IMG/VR virus record: IMGVR_UViG_3300021963_000245
Span: 1 to 42,193 of that record
Reading direction: 5' to 3' (one strand)
DNA from: a virus
DNA length: 42,193 bases
The notes beneath the pieces are model-generated. The model saw only the letters and a program-made list of their open reading frames with translations. It searched no databases and had not been told where the DNA came from. A program made the translations under genes and the position numbers. Of the stretch, positions 20,840-28,377 are shown piece after piece. Numbering within the stretch: the first letter of the stretch is position 1; each line of letters starts with the position of its first letter.

Positions 20840-22363
20840 TCACCAAATATTAAAAGTTTTAACTCCTTCTATAATTCGATCTCCACGCCCCCATGTGACT
20901 TGCGTTAACTGAGGAGCAACTCTTTGAATGGAGTAGTTAATTGCCATTGTTAAAGCGTCAACCTGGTCGTCGTTCTTGGAGGCTGGAAACAGGCTAAATT
21001 CAGAGATAAAATTATCCAGCCAAGGAGCGCTGATTGGTAAATATACGTTGCCAGCCTCGACTATGGGCACAATACCCGCCGCACGAGCTTCCTTGCTCTT
21101 TTCTGGCTTGAATCCAATCAAGCCTGGCACTTTTTTCTTTGCCATTTGATAAACGGCATATCCGCTAGCAGCAAGTTCGATAACAGTACCGTCAAGTTCA
21201 TGACGCTTGTACATTCTTGCTATCATTGCCATGGTGCCAATGACGTCGGTCTTTTCCCTGTAAAGATCTAGTACGTAAAAGTTTGGCCCTGCTTGTCCGA
21301 CCACTAATCCAACGACATAGTCACTTGTATTCGCATCAGTAAACGTACAGTCAACCGATAAAAGCACTCTATCAAAATTTGGTATAATCGTGTCATGTGA
21401 ATAATATTGCCACCAGTTCGGATCGAACATATTGCCGCCGGCGGGTGCAGGCCGTTGCTGAAACAACGATGCGAACTCTCTGGCGCCAATTGCCTCCCTA
21501 ATTCTTTCGTAATCTTCTTTGTCATACCTTTGAGGGCACAAAGCTTCGCCTTCTTCTGTTCTCCAGTCTTCAATCACCTCGCAATGTTCTGGCAGTGCCG
21601 GCCGACTACCGGGATCTTCGTAGAGCGCTGGTAAGTCAACGATCGTCCAATTTTCTCTGCCTTTCTCTGATACATTTTGCTCGTTTTCTATTAATTGGCC
21701 AATCATATCCCGCTCCGACCAGCGCGTCTGGATGACGACAATTGCTCCTACTTCTGGTTCAAGACGTGTGTAAAGAGTGGACGCATACCAGTCCCATAGT
21801 TTTTCCATCAAGCGGGTGCTCTCTGCTTCCTCTCTGTTCTTCACGGGGTCGTCGATGATCAGGAGGTGACCGGAACGGCCCGTAATGGCGCCGCCGACAC
21901 CAGCGGCCCATAGACCTCCGCCGCCTTGCGTTCCCCAAGCGTTGACGGCCTGTTGAGAGGGATCGAGTTGTCCACCACCTTCTTTAAAGAAGTCTCTGGC
22001 CTTTCTCGAAAAACCTTGACTCAGTTCTGCGGAATAGGAAGAAATACCTACGAAACGATCTGGATGTGCCTTTAGGTAGGCCGCCGGTAAAAGAATAGAG
22101 CTTAGAAGGCTCTTGCCAGTTCTTGGTGGCACCTGAAGAATGAGTCGGTTTGATTCTCCATCAATAATTCGCTGAAGTTGCTTGATTAATGTTGCGTGAA
22201 ACTTATAAAACTTGTAGTTTGGATATACTTCTTTTATGAATTTATGCAAAAGAACACGTTCGCCTTTCTGTCTCGTTTGCAGCTTTTTTTCGCGCAACGC
22301 CTTAAGCATTGCTTGATTCTGAGCTGATTTTCTTAGATAATCTTTACCGAGCTTGTTTGCCAT
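20840..22363 (-). CDS. terL: Terminase large subunit
   Basis: 507 residues. ATPase: Walker A PPRTGKS (79-85), Walker B LLIIDDP (167-173), coupling motif VVIQTRWSERD (about 209-219). RNase H-like nuclease: first Asp in LLSVDCTF (338), a middle Asp in FYVLDLYRE, and the last Asp region in NDDQVDALTM. It pumps DNA into the procapsid and cuts genome ends. The ATG overlaps the terS stop by one base. Confidence 0.9.
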   Translation of the reverse strand: MANKLGKDYLRKSAQNQAMLKALREKKLQTRQKGERVLLHKFIKEVYPNYKFYKFHATLIKQLQRIIDGESNRLILQVPPRTGKSLLSSILLPAAYLKAHPDRFVGISSYSAELSQGFSRKARDFFKEGGGQLDPSQQAVNAWGTQGGGGLWAAGVGGAITGRSGHLLIIDDPVKNREEAESTRLMEKLWDWYASTLYTRLEPEVGAIVVIQTRWSERDMIGQLIENEQNVSEKGRENWTIVDLPALYEDPGSRPALPEHCEVIEDWRTEEGEALCPQRYDKEDYERIREAIGAREFASLFQQRPAPAGGNMFDPNWWQYYSHDTIIPNFDRVLLSVDCTFTDANTSDYVVGLVVGQAGPNFYVLDLYREKTDVIGTMAMIARMYKRHELDGTVIELAASGYAVYQMAKKKVPGLIGFKPEKSKEARAAGIVPIVEAGNVYLPISAPWLDNFISEFSLFPASKNDDQVDALTMAINYSIQRVAPQLTQVTWGRGDRIIEGVKTFNIW

Positions 22364-22953
22364 TATTCGTCAAGCTCGATAAAATCATCGTCATCGTCAT
22401 CATTTATCTCTTCGACATGAACCCTTTCAAGCTCTTGCTCCACAAGCTGAAGCATGTCTTCAACGCCAAGCGAAGATGCCCAGGCCTGTCTCGACTGTTC
22501 TGTAATGTTCGCCGTGGCTCTTAAGAGGCCCGAAACAAGCGGCAGCGGTACTTCTTCACCTCGATCTTGCGCATCCTTCACTCGTTTTGTCAATACAGAA
22601 AGTAAGTCCTCAGAAATTTCCATCATCATCCTTGCCTGTCGCTCCGAAGCGTCCCTGAATTCCATGATGGACTTCTTATGGCGCTGTTCACGGAGCTTTT
22701 CTGCGCTTGTCCAAGCTAAAGCCACTTGCTCCTTGTCCCACTGAGCAGCTCGCTTCTCCCAGTTGTACTTTTTAGACCAGCTTCTAACGGTTGTGATGTC
22801 AACCTCATACATCTTGGCGATTGTATCCAGAGACCTGCCTTTCTCCATCCGCAGATACTCCTGAAAAGCTCTATATTGATCTGCAGATTCATGCTTCATG
22901 AAGCGAGGCTTCAGAACATATCCTCTTCTGAAATCGTAGCAATGACCAGCCAT
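22363..22953 (-). CDS. terS: Terminase small subunit
   Basis: 196 residues. The N-terminal helix-turn-helix (GRSLDTIAKMYEVDITTVRS, then WSKKYNWEKRAAQW) is typical of TerS. A helical oligomerisation region follows (MMMEISEDLLSVLTKRVKDA) and a strongly acidic C-terminal tail (six Asp in a row, then FIELDE), likely the TerL contact. It recognises the packaging site. ATG 22899 is an alternative start. Confidence 0.85.
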   Translation of the reverse strand: MAGHCYDFRRGYVLKPRFMKHESADQYRAFQEYLRMEKGRSLDTIAKMYEVDITTVRSWSKKYNWEKRAAQWDKEQVALAWTSAEKLREQRHKKSIMEFRDASERQARMMMEISEDLLSVLTKRVKDAQDRGEEVPLPLVSGLLRATANITEQSRQAWASSLGVEDMLQLVEQELERVHVEEINDDDDDDFIELDE

Positions 22954-22988
22954 GATCCAATCACTGAATCCAGTTAGTATGCCAGTAA

Positions 22989-23153
22989 TTAGATGTCAAA
23001 CCATTCGTAGATCGAAGTAATCACAGCGTTTTCAATTGCTGCGATGATTTGATCCTCCGTTGGAGATCCAGTATGCTTGTACGCCCTTCTATACCCGATG
23101 ATCACGCCTTCTTGAACAGCGCGATCTAAAACCATGTGGTCTTTTGCTCTCAT
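22989..23153 (-). CDS. Hypothetical protein, 54 aa
   Basis: MRAKDHMVLDRAVQEGVIIG, then RRAYKHTGSPTEDQIIAAIE and a final SIYEWFDI. All-helical and compact; similar short proteins occur in other phages near nucleotide-metabolism genes. It starts 2 nt after the thyX stop, so it is part of the same message. Confidence 0.6.
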   Translation of the reverse strand: MRAKDHMVLDRAVQEGVIIGYRRAYKHTGSPTEDQIIAAIENAVITSIYEWFDI

Positions 23154-23155
23154 AG

Positions 23156-23809
23156 TCAAGACTCAAGCAATGAAGAGTAAATAACAGGCATTTCAGCCTT
23201 GAAGATCTCAAGGATGTTCAAAGCAATCTGCCTATGCTCCATTTGAGTCTCTACGCCAGAGCGGATTTGCAAGTAATGAATCCAAGACCGAATAGTCCCG
23301 TTCATGTACATTCTAGTTGGTGAATTCAATGGCAGAATCCCTCTGGCGCATTCCTTTGCGACACCGCTACTGACCATCTCTCTATAGAGATGCTCGGTAT
23401 CCTCAAAGATTTGACCAATACGACGATAATACTGGCCGATCAGCTCTGAGTCCAGATCATCAATTGAATTCTGACGGTTCTTCAGATCTTGTCGGCGAAG
23501 ATGTGGCATCACTGCAGATCCAAGCGCTCCAACATCGGAATAACGCTGCGAAAACTCCTGGAACGAGAATGACCTATGACGAAGAATCTGAGCGGCAATC
23601 GCCCTGGTGGTATTGATTTCAACCACCATGTTGGCCATCTCAAATGGAGACCAATGCTTATGCTTGACCAGGTAACGCAAAAGCTTGTCGGCAGTATCCA
23701 TATTGTCCTGATTGGACGGGTTGCTGACCCTGGCGCAGTAAACAATGATCTCCTCCGCCTTTGGCGTAACGGAAATCAAGCGGCAGTCAGAAGAGGGGCG
23801 AGAATTCAT
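23156..23809 (-). CDS. thyX: Flavin-dependent thymidylate synthase
   Basis: 217 residues. The ThyX signature R-H-R-x7-S is at 77-87 (RHRSFSFQEFS, then QRY). HWSPFEMANMVVEINTTRAI precedes it and the C-terminal WIHYLQIRSGVETQMEHRQI supplies the FAD- and dUMP-binding His/Arg/Gln residues. It makes dTMP from dUMP using methylene-THF and NAD(P)H. It completes the Dcd to dUMP to dTMP route. The start overlaps the preceding nuclease gene by 23 nt. Confidence 0.92.
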   Translation of the reverse strand: MNSRPSSDCRLISVTPKAEEIIVYCARVSNPSNQDNMDTADKLLRYLVKHKHWSPFEMANMVVEINTTRAIAAQILRHRSFSFQEFSQRYSDVGALGSAVMPHLRRQDLKNRQNSIDDLDSELIGQYYRRIGQIFEDTEHLYREMVSSGVAKECARGILPLNSPTRMYMNGTIRSWIHYLQIRSGVETQMEHRQIALNILEIFKAEMPVIYSSLLES

Positions 23810-24680
23810 CGGCTTCGTGCTTTTGCTCTGTAAGGAATGGATCCTCGGAGGCGGCCGAGAACGGCTTGTACCACTTGGGATATTCTAGCATCCTCAGGCC
23901 CGGTTTTTTAGCCGGCCACTCGTTTTTGCTCTTGCAATTCTTTAATCTTTGCAAAGCTAATATATTCTTCGCCCGACCCTCTTCATACATAAAATCCGGG
24001 ACCTCAAACATATCCACGGTATACGGCTCATTCCTCTCAATAGCCACAAATATAAAGCGCACTGGTTTATTATATACAAGACTCGCCGCGTGCGAATACC
24101 AGGAAGCTTGGAAATCATAACCAAGGTCGATCATTTTACTTTGAAATTTATCAACAGATACAGAATCTGTTGTCTTAAGATCAAGAACGATAACCTCATC
24201 TTCCGTAACAAGTACCCTGTCAAGTCTTGCTTTACATGGAATCCCAAGTTCATTCCAGTAAATAGAAACCTCGTTAAACTTTCTATAGTCAGGCTGATCG
24301 GGATTGAACCATTCAAGTTGACGCAGGGCATCGGTCATGCCGATAACAGCATCCCATTGCCTGTCCTTGCCATCATTTACAAGTATTGTCTTTCTTCCTT
24401 GAGCATCCTTCCACTCCTTTCCTTCCTTTGTCGTGTATTTAATGTTGTCCGGCTTCTTCACAAAATTGGCAGCAAAGGTTTCTTCGCCTTCCAATGCCTT
24501 GCAGTGAGTAGCGGTACCCATGATCATGACGGAGGAAGGGAAAAACTTCCGTTTCGCTGCCGCTACATAATGAGCTGGACTCGTCAGTATGTTTTTTAGA
24601 TGCGACTGGCTTTCGCCTACCGCTCTGCGATATTCCGGGTCTGGTTGACAGTAAACAACCTCTGCCTCGGAACTTGCCAT
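23787..24680 (-). CDS. PD-(D/E)XK exonuclease (RecE/Exo VIII-like)
   Basis: 297 residues. SQSHLKNILTSPAHYVAAAK is the entry motif of the Exo VIII/YqaJ-like family. The catalytic residues are in FNEVSIYW (Glu), CKARLDRVLV (Asp) and VIVLDLKTTDS (D-x-K), and the QxxxY motif is in YDFQASWYSHA. It probably resects 5' strands of double-stranded ends and works with the annealing protein at 27666. Confidence 0.8.
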   Translation of the reverse strand: MASSEAEVVYCQPDPEYRRAVGESQSHLKNILTSPAHYVAAAKRKFFPSSVMIMGTATHCKALEGEETFAANFVKKPDNIKYTTKEGKEWKDAQGRKTILVNDGKDRQWDAVIGMTDALRQLEWFNPDQPDYRKFNEVSIYWNELGIPCKARLDRVLVTEDEVIVLDLKTTDSVSVDKFQSKMIDLGYDFQASWYSHAASLVYNKPVRFIFVAIERNEPYTVDMFEVPDFMYEEGRAKNILALQRLKNCKSKNEWPAKKPGLRMLEYPKWYKPFSAASEDPFLTEQKHEADEFSPLF

Positions 24681-24702
24681 AGTCGATTCTGCTCTTGTAA
24701 GT

Positions 24703-25068
24703 CTAACAAGAAGCGGGCAAGTCGTATATCCGAATCTTCCAGCAACTCTCAGCCAAAGGTCGCTTGAAGTATGTTATGGTTGCCTTCTGGATGATCGAAG
24801 CCCTGTCATCCGTCCAGATTATTTTGTTCGCAGTATCGAAGAGAGCGCCCATATAATTATCAATATCACCGCGAGCAGTCCCATAGCAGTCAATCTCTAC
24901 TGCTATAGGATGATCTATTGGCTCGCGATTCCAAGCTATTTTAAGCATATCAGCACATTCTTTTCGCCATGCTTGATATTGCTTTGGCATAAAAGTTCCA
25001 CGACTTGTTACCCGTGGCCTTGCCTTAGACATAAGTCTCAATGGCAGGATTATTTCTGGGTAACTCAT
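24703..25068 (-). CDS. rusA: RusA-family Holliday junction resolvase
   Basis: 121 residues, typical for RusA. The catalytic Asp set is in ARGDIDNYMGALFDTANKII (D68, D70, D78) and WTDDRA (D87, D88). N-terminal strand PRVTSRGTFMPKQYQAWRKE. It resolves recombination and replication junctions before packaging. Confidence 0.85.
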   Translation of the reverse strand: MSYPEIILPLRLMSKARPRVTSRGTFMPKQYQAWRKECADMLKIAWNREPIDHPIAVEIDCYGTARGDIDNYMGALFDTANKIIWTDDRASIIQKATITYFKRPLAESCWKIRIYDLPASC

Positions 25069-25098
25069 CTTATGGATTCAGTTATACCATTATAACAA

Positions 25099-25509
25099 TC
25101 AATCAGGACACGATACCCTGAAAGATTTGATATATTGACTCAACGGCTCTATGTCAACGCCATCCCACGGATCTTCTCCATAGTACCCATTAACAGAAGA
25201 TTCAATATTGAATTTCAACTTAACAGGCTCCGTGTTTTTTTTGGACATTGCTATCTTAAGCAAAACCAAATAGCCAATCAAGTCATTGATGACATCTTCA
25301 TCGGAGGCAATTAAACCTGCCCCCTTTTGAATCCTGTTGAGCTTATCGTCAATTCGAACAAGAATTTGTTCAACAGTAGAAGATTTGCTAAAAATCCTGC
25401 AGGGATTCAGAGCGCTATCGCCGTACTTGAGATTCTTGGAGATCAACAGATCTTTGATCTCGTCGCAAGTGCAGGCGATTTGTAACTGAGTCTGATTTAA
25501 ATCAGTCAT
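25099..25509 (-). CDS. Nmad1/DUF1599-like protein (MazG-like all-alpha)
   Basis: 136 residues from ATG 25509, which overlaps the upstream stop by 8 nt. The pattern LLISKNLKYGDSALNPCRIF, VEQILVRIDDKLNRIQKG and DEDVINDLIGYLVLLKIA is that of a phage family named nucleotide modification associated domain 1; it looks MazG-like, with an E/D-rich helix (DEDVINDL). It may bind or hydrolyse nucleotides. No other base-modification gene is visible, so a link to DNA modification is unproven. Confidence 0.65.
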   Translation of the reverse strand: MTDLNQTQLQIACTCDEIKDLLISKNLKYGDSALNPCRIFSKSSTVEQILVRIDDKLNRIQKGAGLIASDEDVINDLIGYLVLLKIAMSKKNTEPVKLKFNIESSVNGYYGEDPWDGVDIEPLSQYIKSFRVSCPD

Positions 25510-25774
25510 CGGTTGGGCAGATGCATCTTGCGTCATATACATTGACGGTAGTCGAATCTTGAAACAAGTCTACCGTGCAACCACCTGGTGTGCTGATTAA
25601 TACTTTGCCTTTGACCCATCTTTGATTGCGGTAAACCTGAACCATATCGCCATTCTTAAAGATAGGAAGCGGGTGAGATCGCTGGTTCATCCAAGCAGCC
25701 TTGTTCAGAGTAGCCTTTTTACGGTTTACGTCTAATTTGTTATGAGATACAATCTGTTTAGAGGCCGGGTTCAT
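25502..25774 (-). CDS. Hypothetical small SH3/Tudor-like protein, 90 aa
   Basis: A basic N-terminus (NRKKATLNKAAWMNQRSHPL) and a beta-barrel-like C-terminal half: FKNGDMVQVYRNQRWVKGKV, then CTVDLFQDSTTVNVYDARCI. This pattern is common in nucleic-acid or protein binding modules. Overlaps both neighbours by a few bases. Function unknown. Confidence 0.65.
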   Translation of the reverse strand: MNPASKQIVSHNKLDVNRKKATLNKAAWMNQRSHPLPIFKNGDMVQVYRNQRWVKGKVLISTPGGCTVDLFQDSTTVNVYDARCICPTDD

Positions 25775-26204
25775 GTTCCGTAGAAAGATCGAGCAACAAG
25801 TGATGAGGAAGTTGACCTGCGGTAGCAGATACCCAATTTACAATTTTAGGTAAATGCCTTCTGTTCCCTCCTGCCTGGAGGACCCACAGTTCCTGCTCTT
25901 CATTATACCTCAAAATTCCTTCGGCGATCATTTCACCAAGGACTTCTTCCGTGATAAGTTCAAGTCTTGTCTTATCTTCTATGTCACAATTCTCAATTGC
26001 GTCCCATGCCCCGACCTTTAGATCTATCTGTGGGCAATGAGGGGTAAGGCATCCAATTATTTCCTGAAACTTAACGGCACCTCTATGTAGCAAGATAGCA
26101 ATGACATACGGTCTGACATTTGCATGAGTTACAAGAGGTAACTCGTCGACGAATGGTCCAACACTTCCGGGTAAGAAACTGGGGCTAGTTGAAGATTTTT
26201 CCAT
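25758..26204 (-). CDS. Hypothetical protein, 148 aa, possible winged helix
   Basis: RPYVIAILLHRGAVKFQEII, TRLELITEEVLGEMIAEGIL and RYNEEQELWVLQ give a helix, helix, wing pattern typical of a winged-helix fold. The ends are Pro-rich and polar. It starts about 30 nt beyond the ssb terminator, so it needs its own promoter or read-through. Confidence 0.6.
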   Translation of the reverse strand: MEKSSTSPSFLPGSVGPFVDELPLVTHANVRPYVIAILLHRGAVKFQEIIGCLTPHCPQIDLKVGAWDAIENCDIEDKTRLELITEEVLGEMIAEGILRYNEEQELWVLQAGGNRRHLPKIVNWVSATAGQLPHHLLLDLSTEHEPGL

Positions 26205-26232
26205 TCGCCTTCAATAAAGATCACCGAAAAAG

Positions 26233-26271
26233 GAAAAAAAATAGTGGAAACCGCAACAACGGTTCCCACTA
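26233..26271 (-). terminator. Rho-independent terminator after ssb
   Basis: Minus strand: TAGTGGGAACCG, a 6-nt loop, CGGTTTCCACTA (one G-T pair), then eight T. A 12-bp stem makes it one of the strongest terminators in the window. It ends the sigma-ssb message. Confidence 0.88.
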
Positions 26272-26301
26272 CAGGAGCTAGGAAATCATCCCAGAAGTTC
26301 A

Positions 26302-26661
26302 TCAAAAGGGTTCGTCTGCCTGAGAAGGCTTCCGATCTTCTGCAAATACAAGTCGAGCGTTTTTGACGTCAAAGTACTTCTTGCCGTTGTACGTGCGCCA
26401 TATGGCCTGGCCTGTCACTGAAAGCCAGGTGCCAAGCTCAATTCGGTCTACAGCGATCTCGGCGGCAGGACCAGTCACTTCTACTTGGTAAAACTGACCG
26501 GGGTTGTCCTCTTTATTTTTGAAGTAGCAGTATTCCCGATCGTTGATCGAAAAACTGGCAATCTTCATAGTCGAGCCATTCTTGCCATTTACCTCACGGA
26601 TAGACACCGCAGGGCTACCTGCCTTGCCGACCACCTTTCCAGTTAAACTAATAGTCGCCAT
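26302..26661 (-). CDS. ssb: Single-stranded DNA-binding protein
   Basis: 119 residues, a single OB fold: MATISLTGKVVGKAGSPAVS, MKIASFSINDREYCYFKNKE, YQVEVTGPAAEIAVDRIELG, WLSVTGQAIWRTYNGKKYFD. The short acidic tail ends QADEPF, like the D-x-P-F tip of bacterial SSB that recruits partner enzymes. It coats single strands in replication and recombination. Its ribosome-binding site lies in a palindrome, hinting at autoregulation. Confidence 0.82.
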   Translation of the reverse strand: MATISLTGKVVGKAGSPAVSIREVNGKNGSTMKIASFSINDREYCYFKNKEDNPGQFYQVEVTGPAAEIAVDRIELGTWLSVTGQAIWRTYNGKKYFDVKNARLVFAEDRKPSQADEPF

Positions 26662-26668
26662 TAAAAAT

Positions 26669-26686
26669 CACCAGCAATTGGTGGTG
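26669..26686 (-). promoter_or_regulatory. Palindrome covering the ssb ribosome-binding site
   Basis: CACCAGCAATTGGTGGTG (+ strand) is self-complementary except for one base pair. On the minus strand its TGGTGA end is the likely ribosome-binding site, 6 nt before the ssb ATG. It may be an operator or an RNA hairpin that limits SSB synthesis. Confidence 0.5.
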
Positions 26687-26697
26687 TACGATTAATT

Positions 26698-27525
26698 CTA
26701 CCAAGAAACCTCTTGGCGCAATCGGTTCAGTGCCGAAACTGCAATATTTCTGGCGCTTGACCGCTCCATCTCCAGCTCTTTCTCAATCTGAGTGTAAGTC
26801 ATATTTGAGACATAATGAAGCCTTAAGACTTCGACCTGGATATCGCTTAATTTTGCTAGGCCTATGATCTCCTCAAAAGTATCATAAACCGGAAGGCCTT
26901 CAGAATGTTTTATTAATTCATCGATAGAAATTGGCTCAATCTTGCTAAGGTTTGACGCTTCCATTTGCCCAGAAGAACGATTATTGCAACTGGAGGCGAT
27001 TGCTTCAATTGACTTTGCCCCCATTGCATTAAAAGCATCAATTAGCCTGATTCTCTTGCTTTCCGAAATTCCAGAAAAAGAAAGGTTTCTATTTTCATTA
27101 ATTGCTTGATACATTTCTCGAATTGTTGATTCCGGCACTCTTATCGCTGAGATGTTGTTACATATTTCACGCTGAACTGCTTGAAAAATCCAAGTAACAG
27201 CATAAGTGCTAAAGCAGTACCCTCTTGTTGGATCAAACTTTTTCGCTGCTCTATAAAGACCCATCGCACCACATTGCAAAAGATCTTCGGTCCAGTCACT
27301 TCCAAACTTGAACGATCTCTTATTGGAAACACATCGCCTGACCACTGCAGGAACAAGTTTCATATTATGAACAATTAGTTTGTCTATTGCTTTTTTCTTC
27401 GCTTTCTCTGATGAGTCCTCGCTTTGGATAATAGTTGCCAGTCTCAATGTCTCCGCCTTGGGAAGAAGAGGAATTCTGCCTGCCGCCTCAAGCCACTCCG
27501 AGATTGCGCTGTTGGACTTACCCAT
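26698..27525 (-). CDS. Sigma70-family sigma factor with regions 1.2 to 4
   Basis: 275 residues from ATG 27525. Region 1.2 has ISEWLEAAGRIPLLPKAETL. Region 2 has LLQCGAMGLYRAAKKFDPTR and YCFSTYAVTWIFQAVQREIC. Region 4 is a helix-turn-helix with LSDIQVEVLRLHYVSNMTYT, QIEKELEMERSSARNIAVSA. It resembles bacterial group 2 sigma factors and could steer host polymerase to phage promoters with -10 and -35 boxes. A sigma70-like promoter just upstream means the host makes it early. Confidence 0.85.
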   Translation of the reverse strand: MGKSNSAISEWLEAAGRIPLLPKAETLRLATIIQSEDSSEKAKKKAIDKLIVHNMKLVPAVVRRCVSNKRSFKFGSDWTEDLLQCGAMGLYRAAKKFDPTRGYCFSTYAVTWIFQAVQREICNNISAIRVPESTIREMYQAINENRNLSFSGISESKRIRLIDAFNAMGAKSIEAIASSCNNRSSGQMEASNLSKIEPISIDELIKHSEGLPVYDTFEEIIGLAKLSDIQVEVLRLHYVSNMTYTQIEKELEMERSSARNIAVSALNRLRQEVSW

Positions 27526-27546
27526 TGATCTGTTGACTGCATGCAG

Positions 27547-27575
27547 ATTATGCAGCAAAAAAAGAGGGGCGTCAA
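27547..27575 (-). promoter_or_regulatory. Sigma70-type promoter for sigma factor gene
   Basis: Minus strand: TTGACG (27575-27570), exactly 17 bp, CATAAT (27552-27547); both boxes match the consensus at 5 of 6. The -35 box is the six-base loop of the terminator hairpin. The predicted start lies about 15 nt before the ATG at 27525, so the leader is very short. Confidence 0.6.
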
Positions 27576-27582
27576 CCCCTCT
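27557..27582 (-). terminator. Rho-independent terminator
   Basis: Minus strand: AGAGGGG, loop TTGACG, CCCCTCT, then a run of seven T that begins with the last stem base. It ends the unit holding the annealing protein and the 37-aa gene, whose stop codon lies in the stem. Confidence 0.85.
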
Positions 27583-27694
27583 AAATCATTTCTTCCATAT
27601 TAACGACGACGCCATTAAAGAAGGCCGCAAGACTTCTTGCAGCGTCGTCTATTAATAAAACAGGATCAATACTGGTCCGCGAGAAATTTGGCAT
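27581..27694 (-). CDS. 37-aa overlapping peptide
   Basis: MPNFSRTSIDPVLLIDDAAR, then SLAAFFNGVVVNMEEMI. The ATG lies inside the 3' end of the annealing-protein gene (29-nt overlap) and the stop TAG lies at the base of the terminator stem. The amphipathic helix AARSLAAFFNGVVVNM is protein-like. Too short to assign; could be a small partner or a chance frame. Confidence 0.45.
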   Translation of the reverse strand: MPNFSRTSIDPVLLIDDAARSLAAFFNGVVVNMEEMI

Positions 27695-28370
27695 TTAGGC
27701 CCTCAACAAAAGCCTTGTCTTTTTTCTCTAGAGTCCTGATGCCACCGGCAAAGTTGCCATTGCTTTCAGATTCGATCTTATCCACAAGAGACTGGATCGC
27801 TTCTGCGCAAAGCCCTTTTTCTTTAGCAAAATCGACAAATTTTTCTTTGTCAGACTTCGCGGAAACTTCTGATTCTGTTTCTACGGTTTCCGTAGATGTC
27901 TTCTTCGACGCCTTAGCTTCAGTTCGAGCTTTTGCGATCGTTTCCTCGTCGGCTACTTGATAACCACTTTCAAGTGGCATCTTTGCCCACAGTTCATGCG
28001 CCAGGCCAAATTGCTTGGCCACAACGAGACAAGAACCTCTTCTTTCAGTATCACTGATGTCACGAGAAGTGATCTTATCCCAAGGGATAGAAGAGTTACG
28101 GTGATCCATCACCGCTTGCGGAACCTCTGGTGTCACCGTGCCGTCCACATGGCGAAGACGCATCAAGAGGAAACCGCCGACGGGTGCTCGATGAAGCGGT
28201 GTCCCTTCGTGGCTGAAGAGCATCTCCGGCATCCAACCAGGAGCATGTTTACGCAGGAGCTCCATTGTGCGGCTCCAGTTGATGTAGCTCGCTTTGAAGC
28301 TGCCGTTACCGATGGTCTCTACGAGATCCTTCGTGGCTAGACCACTGAGTTGTGGGTACTCCGCAGGCAT
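27666..28370 (-). CDS. Sak3-type single-strand annealing protein (DUF1071)
   Basis: 234 residues. YINWSRTMELLRKHAPGWMP, VGGFLLMRLRHVDGTVTPEV, QAVMDHRNSSIPWDKITSRD and GSCLVVAKQFGLAHELWAKM follow the DUF1071 family, placed among phage annealing proteins. The C-terminal 90 residues are Lys/Glu/Thr-rich with a helical end. With the exonuclease at 23787 it would form a two-component recombination system. Confidence 0.8.
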   Translation of the reverse strand: MPAEYPQLSGLATKDLVETIGNGSFKASYINWSRTMELLRKHAPGWMPEMLFSHEGTPLHRAPVGGFLLMRLRHVDGTVTPEVPQAVMDHRNSSIPWDKITSRDISDTERRGSCLVVAKQFGLAHELWAKMPLESGYQVADEETIAKARTEAKASKKTSTETVETESEVSAKSDKEKFVDFAKEKGLCAEAIQSLVDKIESESNGNFAGGIRTLEKKDKAFVEGLNAKFLADQY

Positions 28371-28377
28371 AGCATGT

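Noticed and set aside
24090-24599. Plus frame of 169 codons
   Set aside because: Lies wholly opposite the exonuclease gene, which has clear catalytic motifs.
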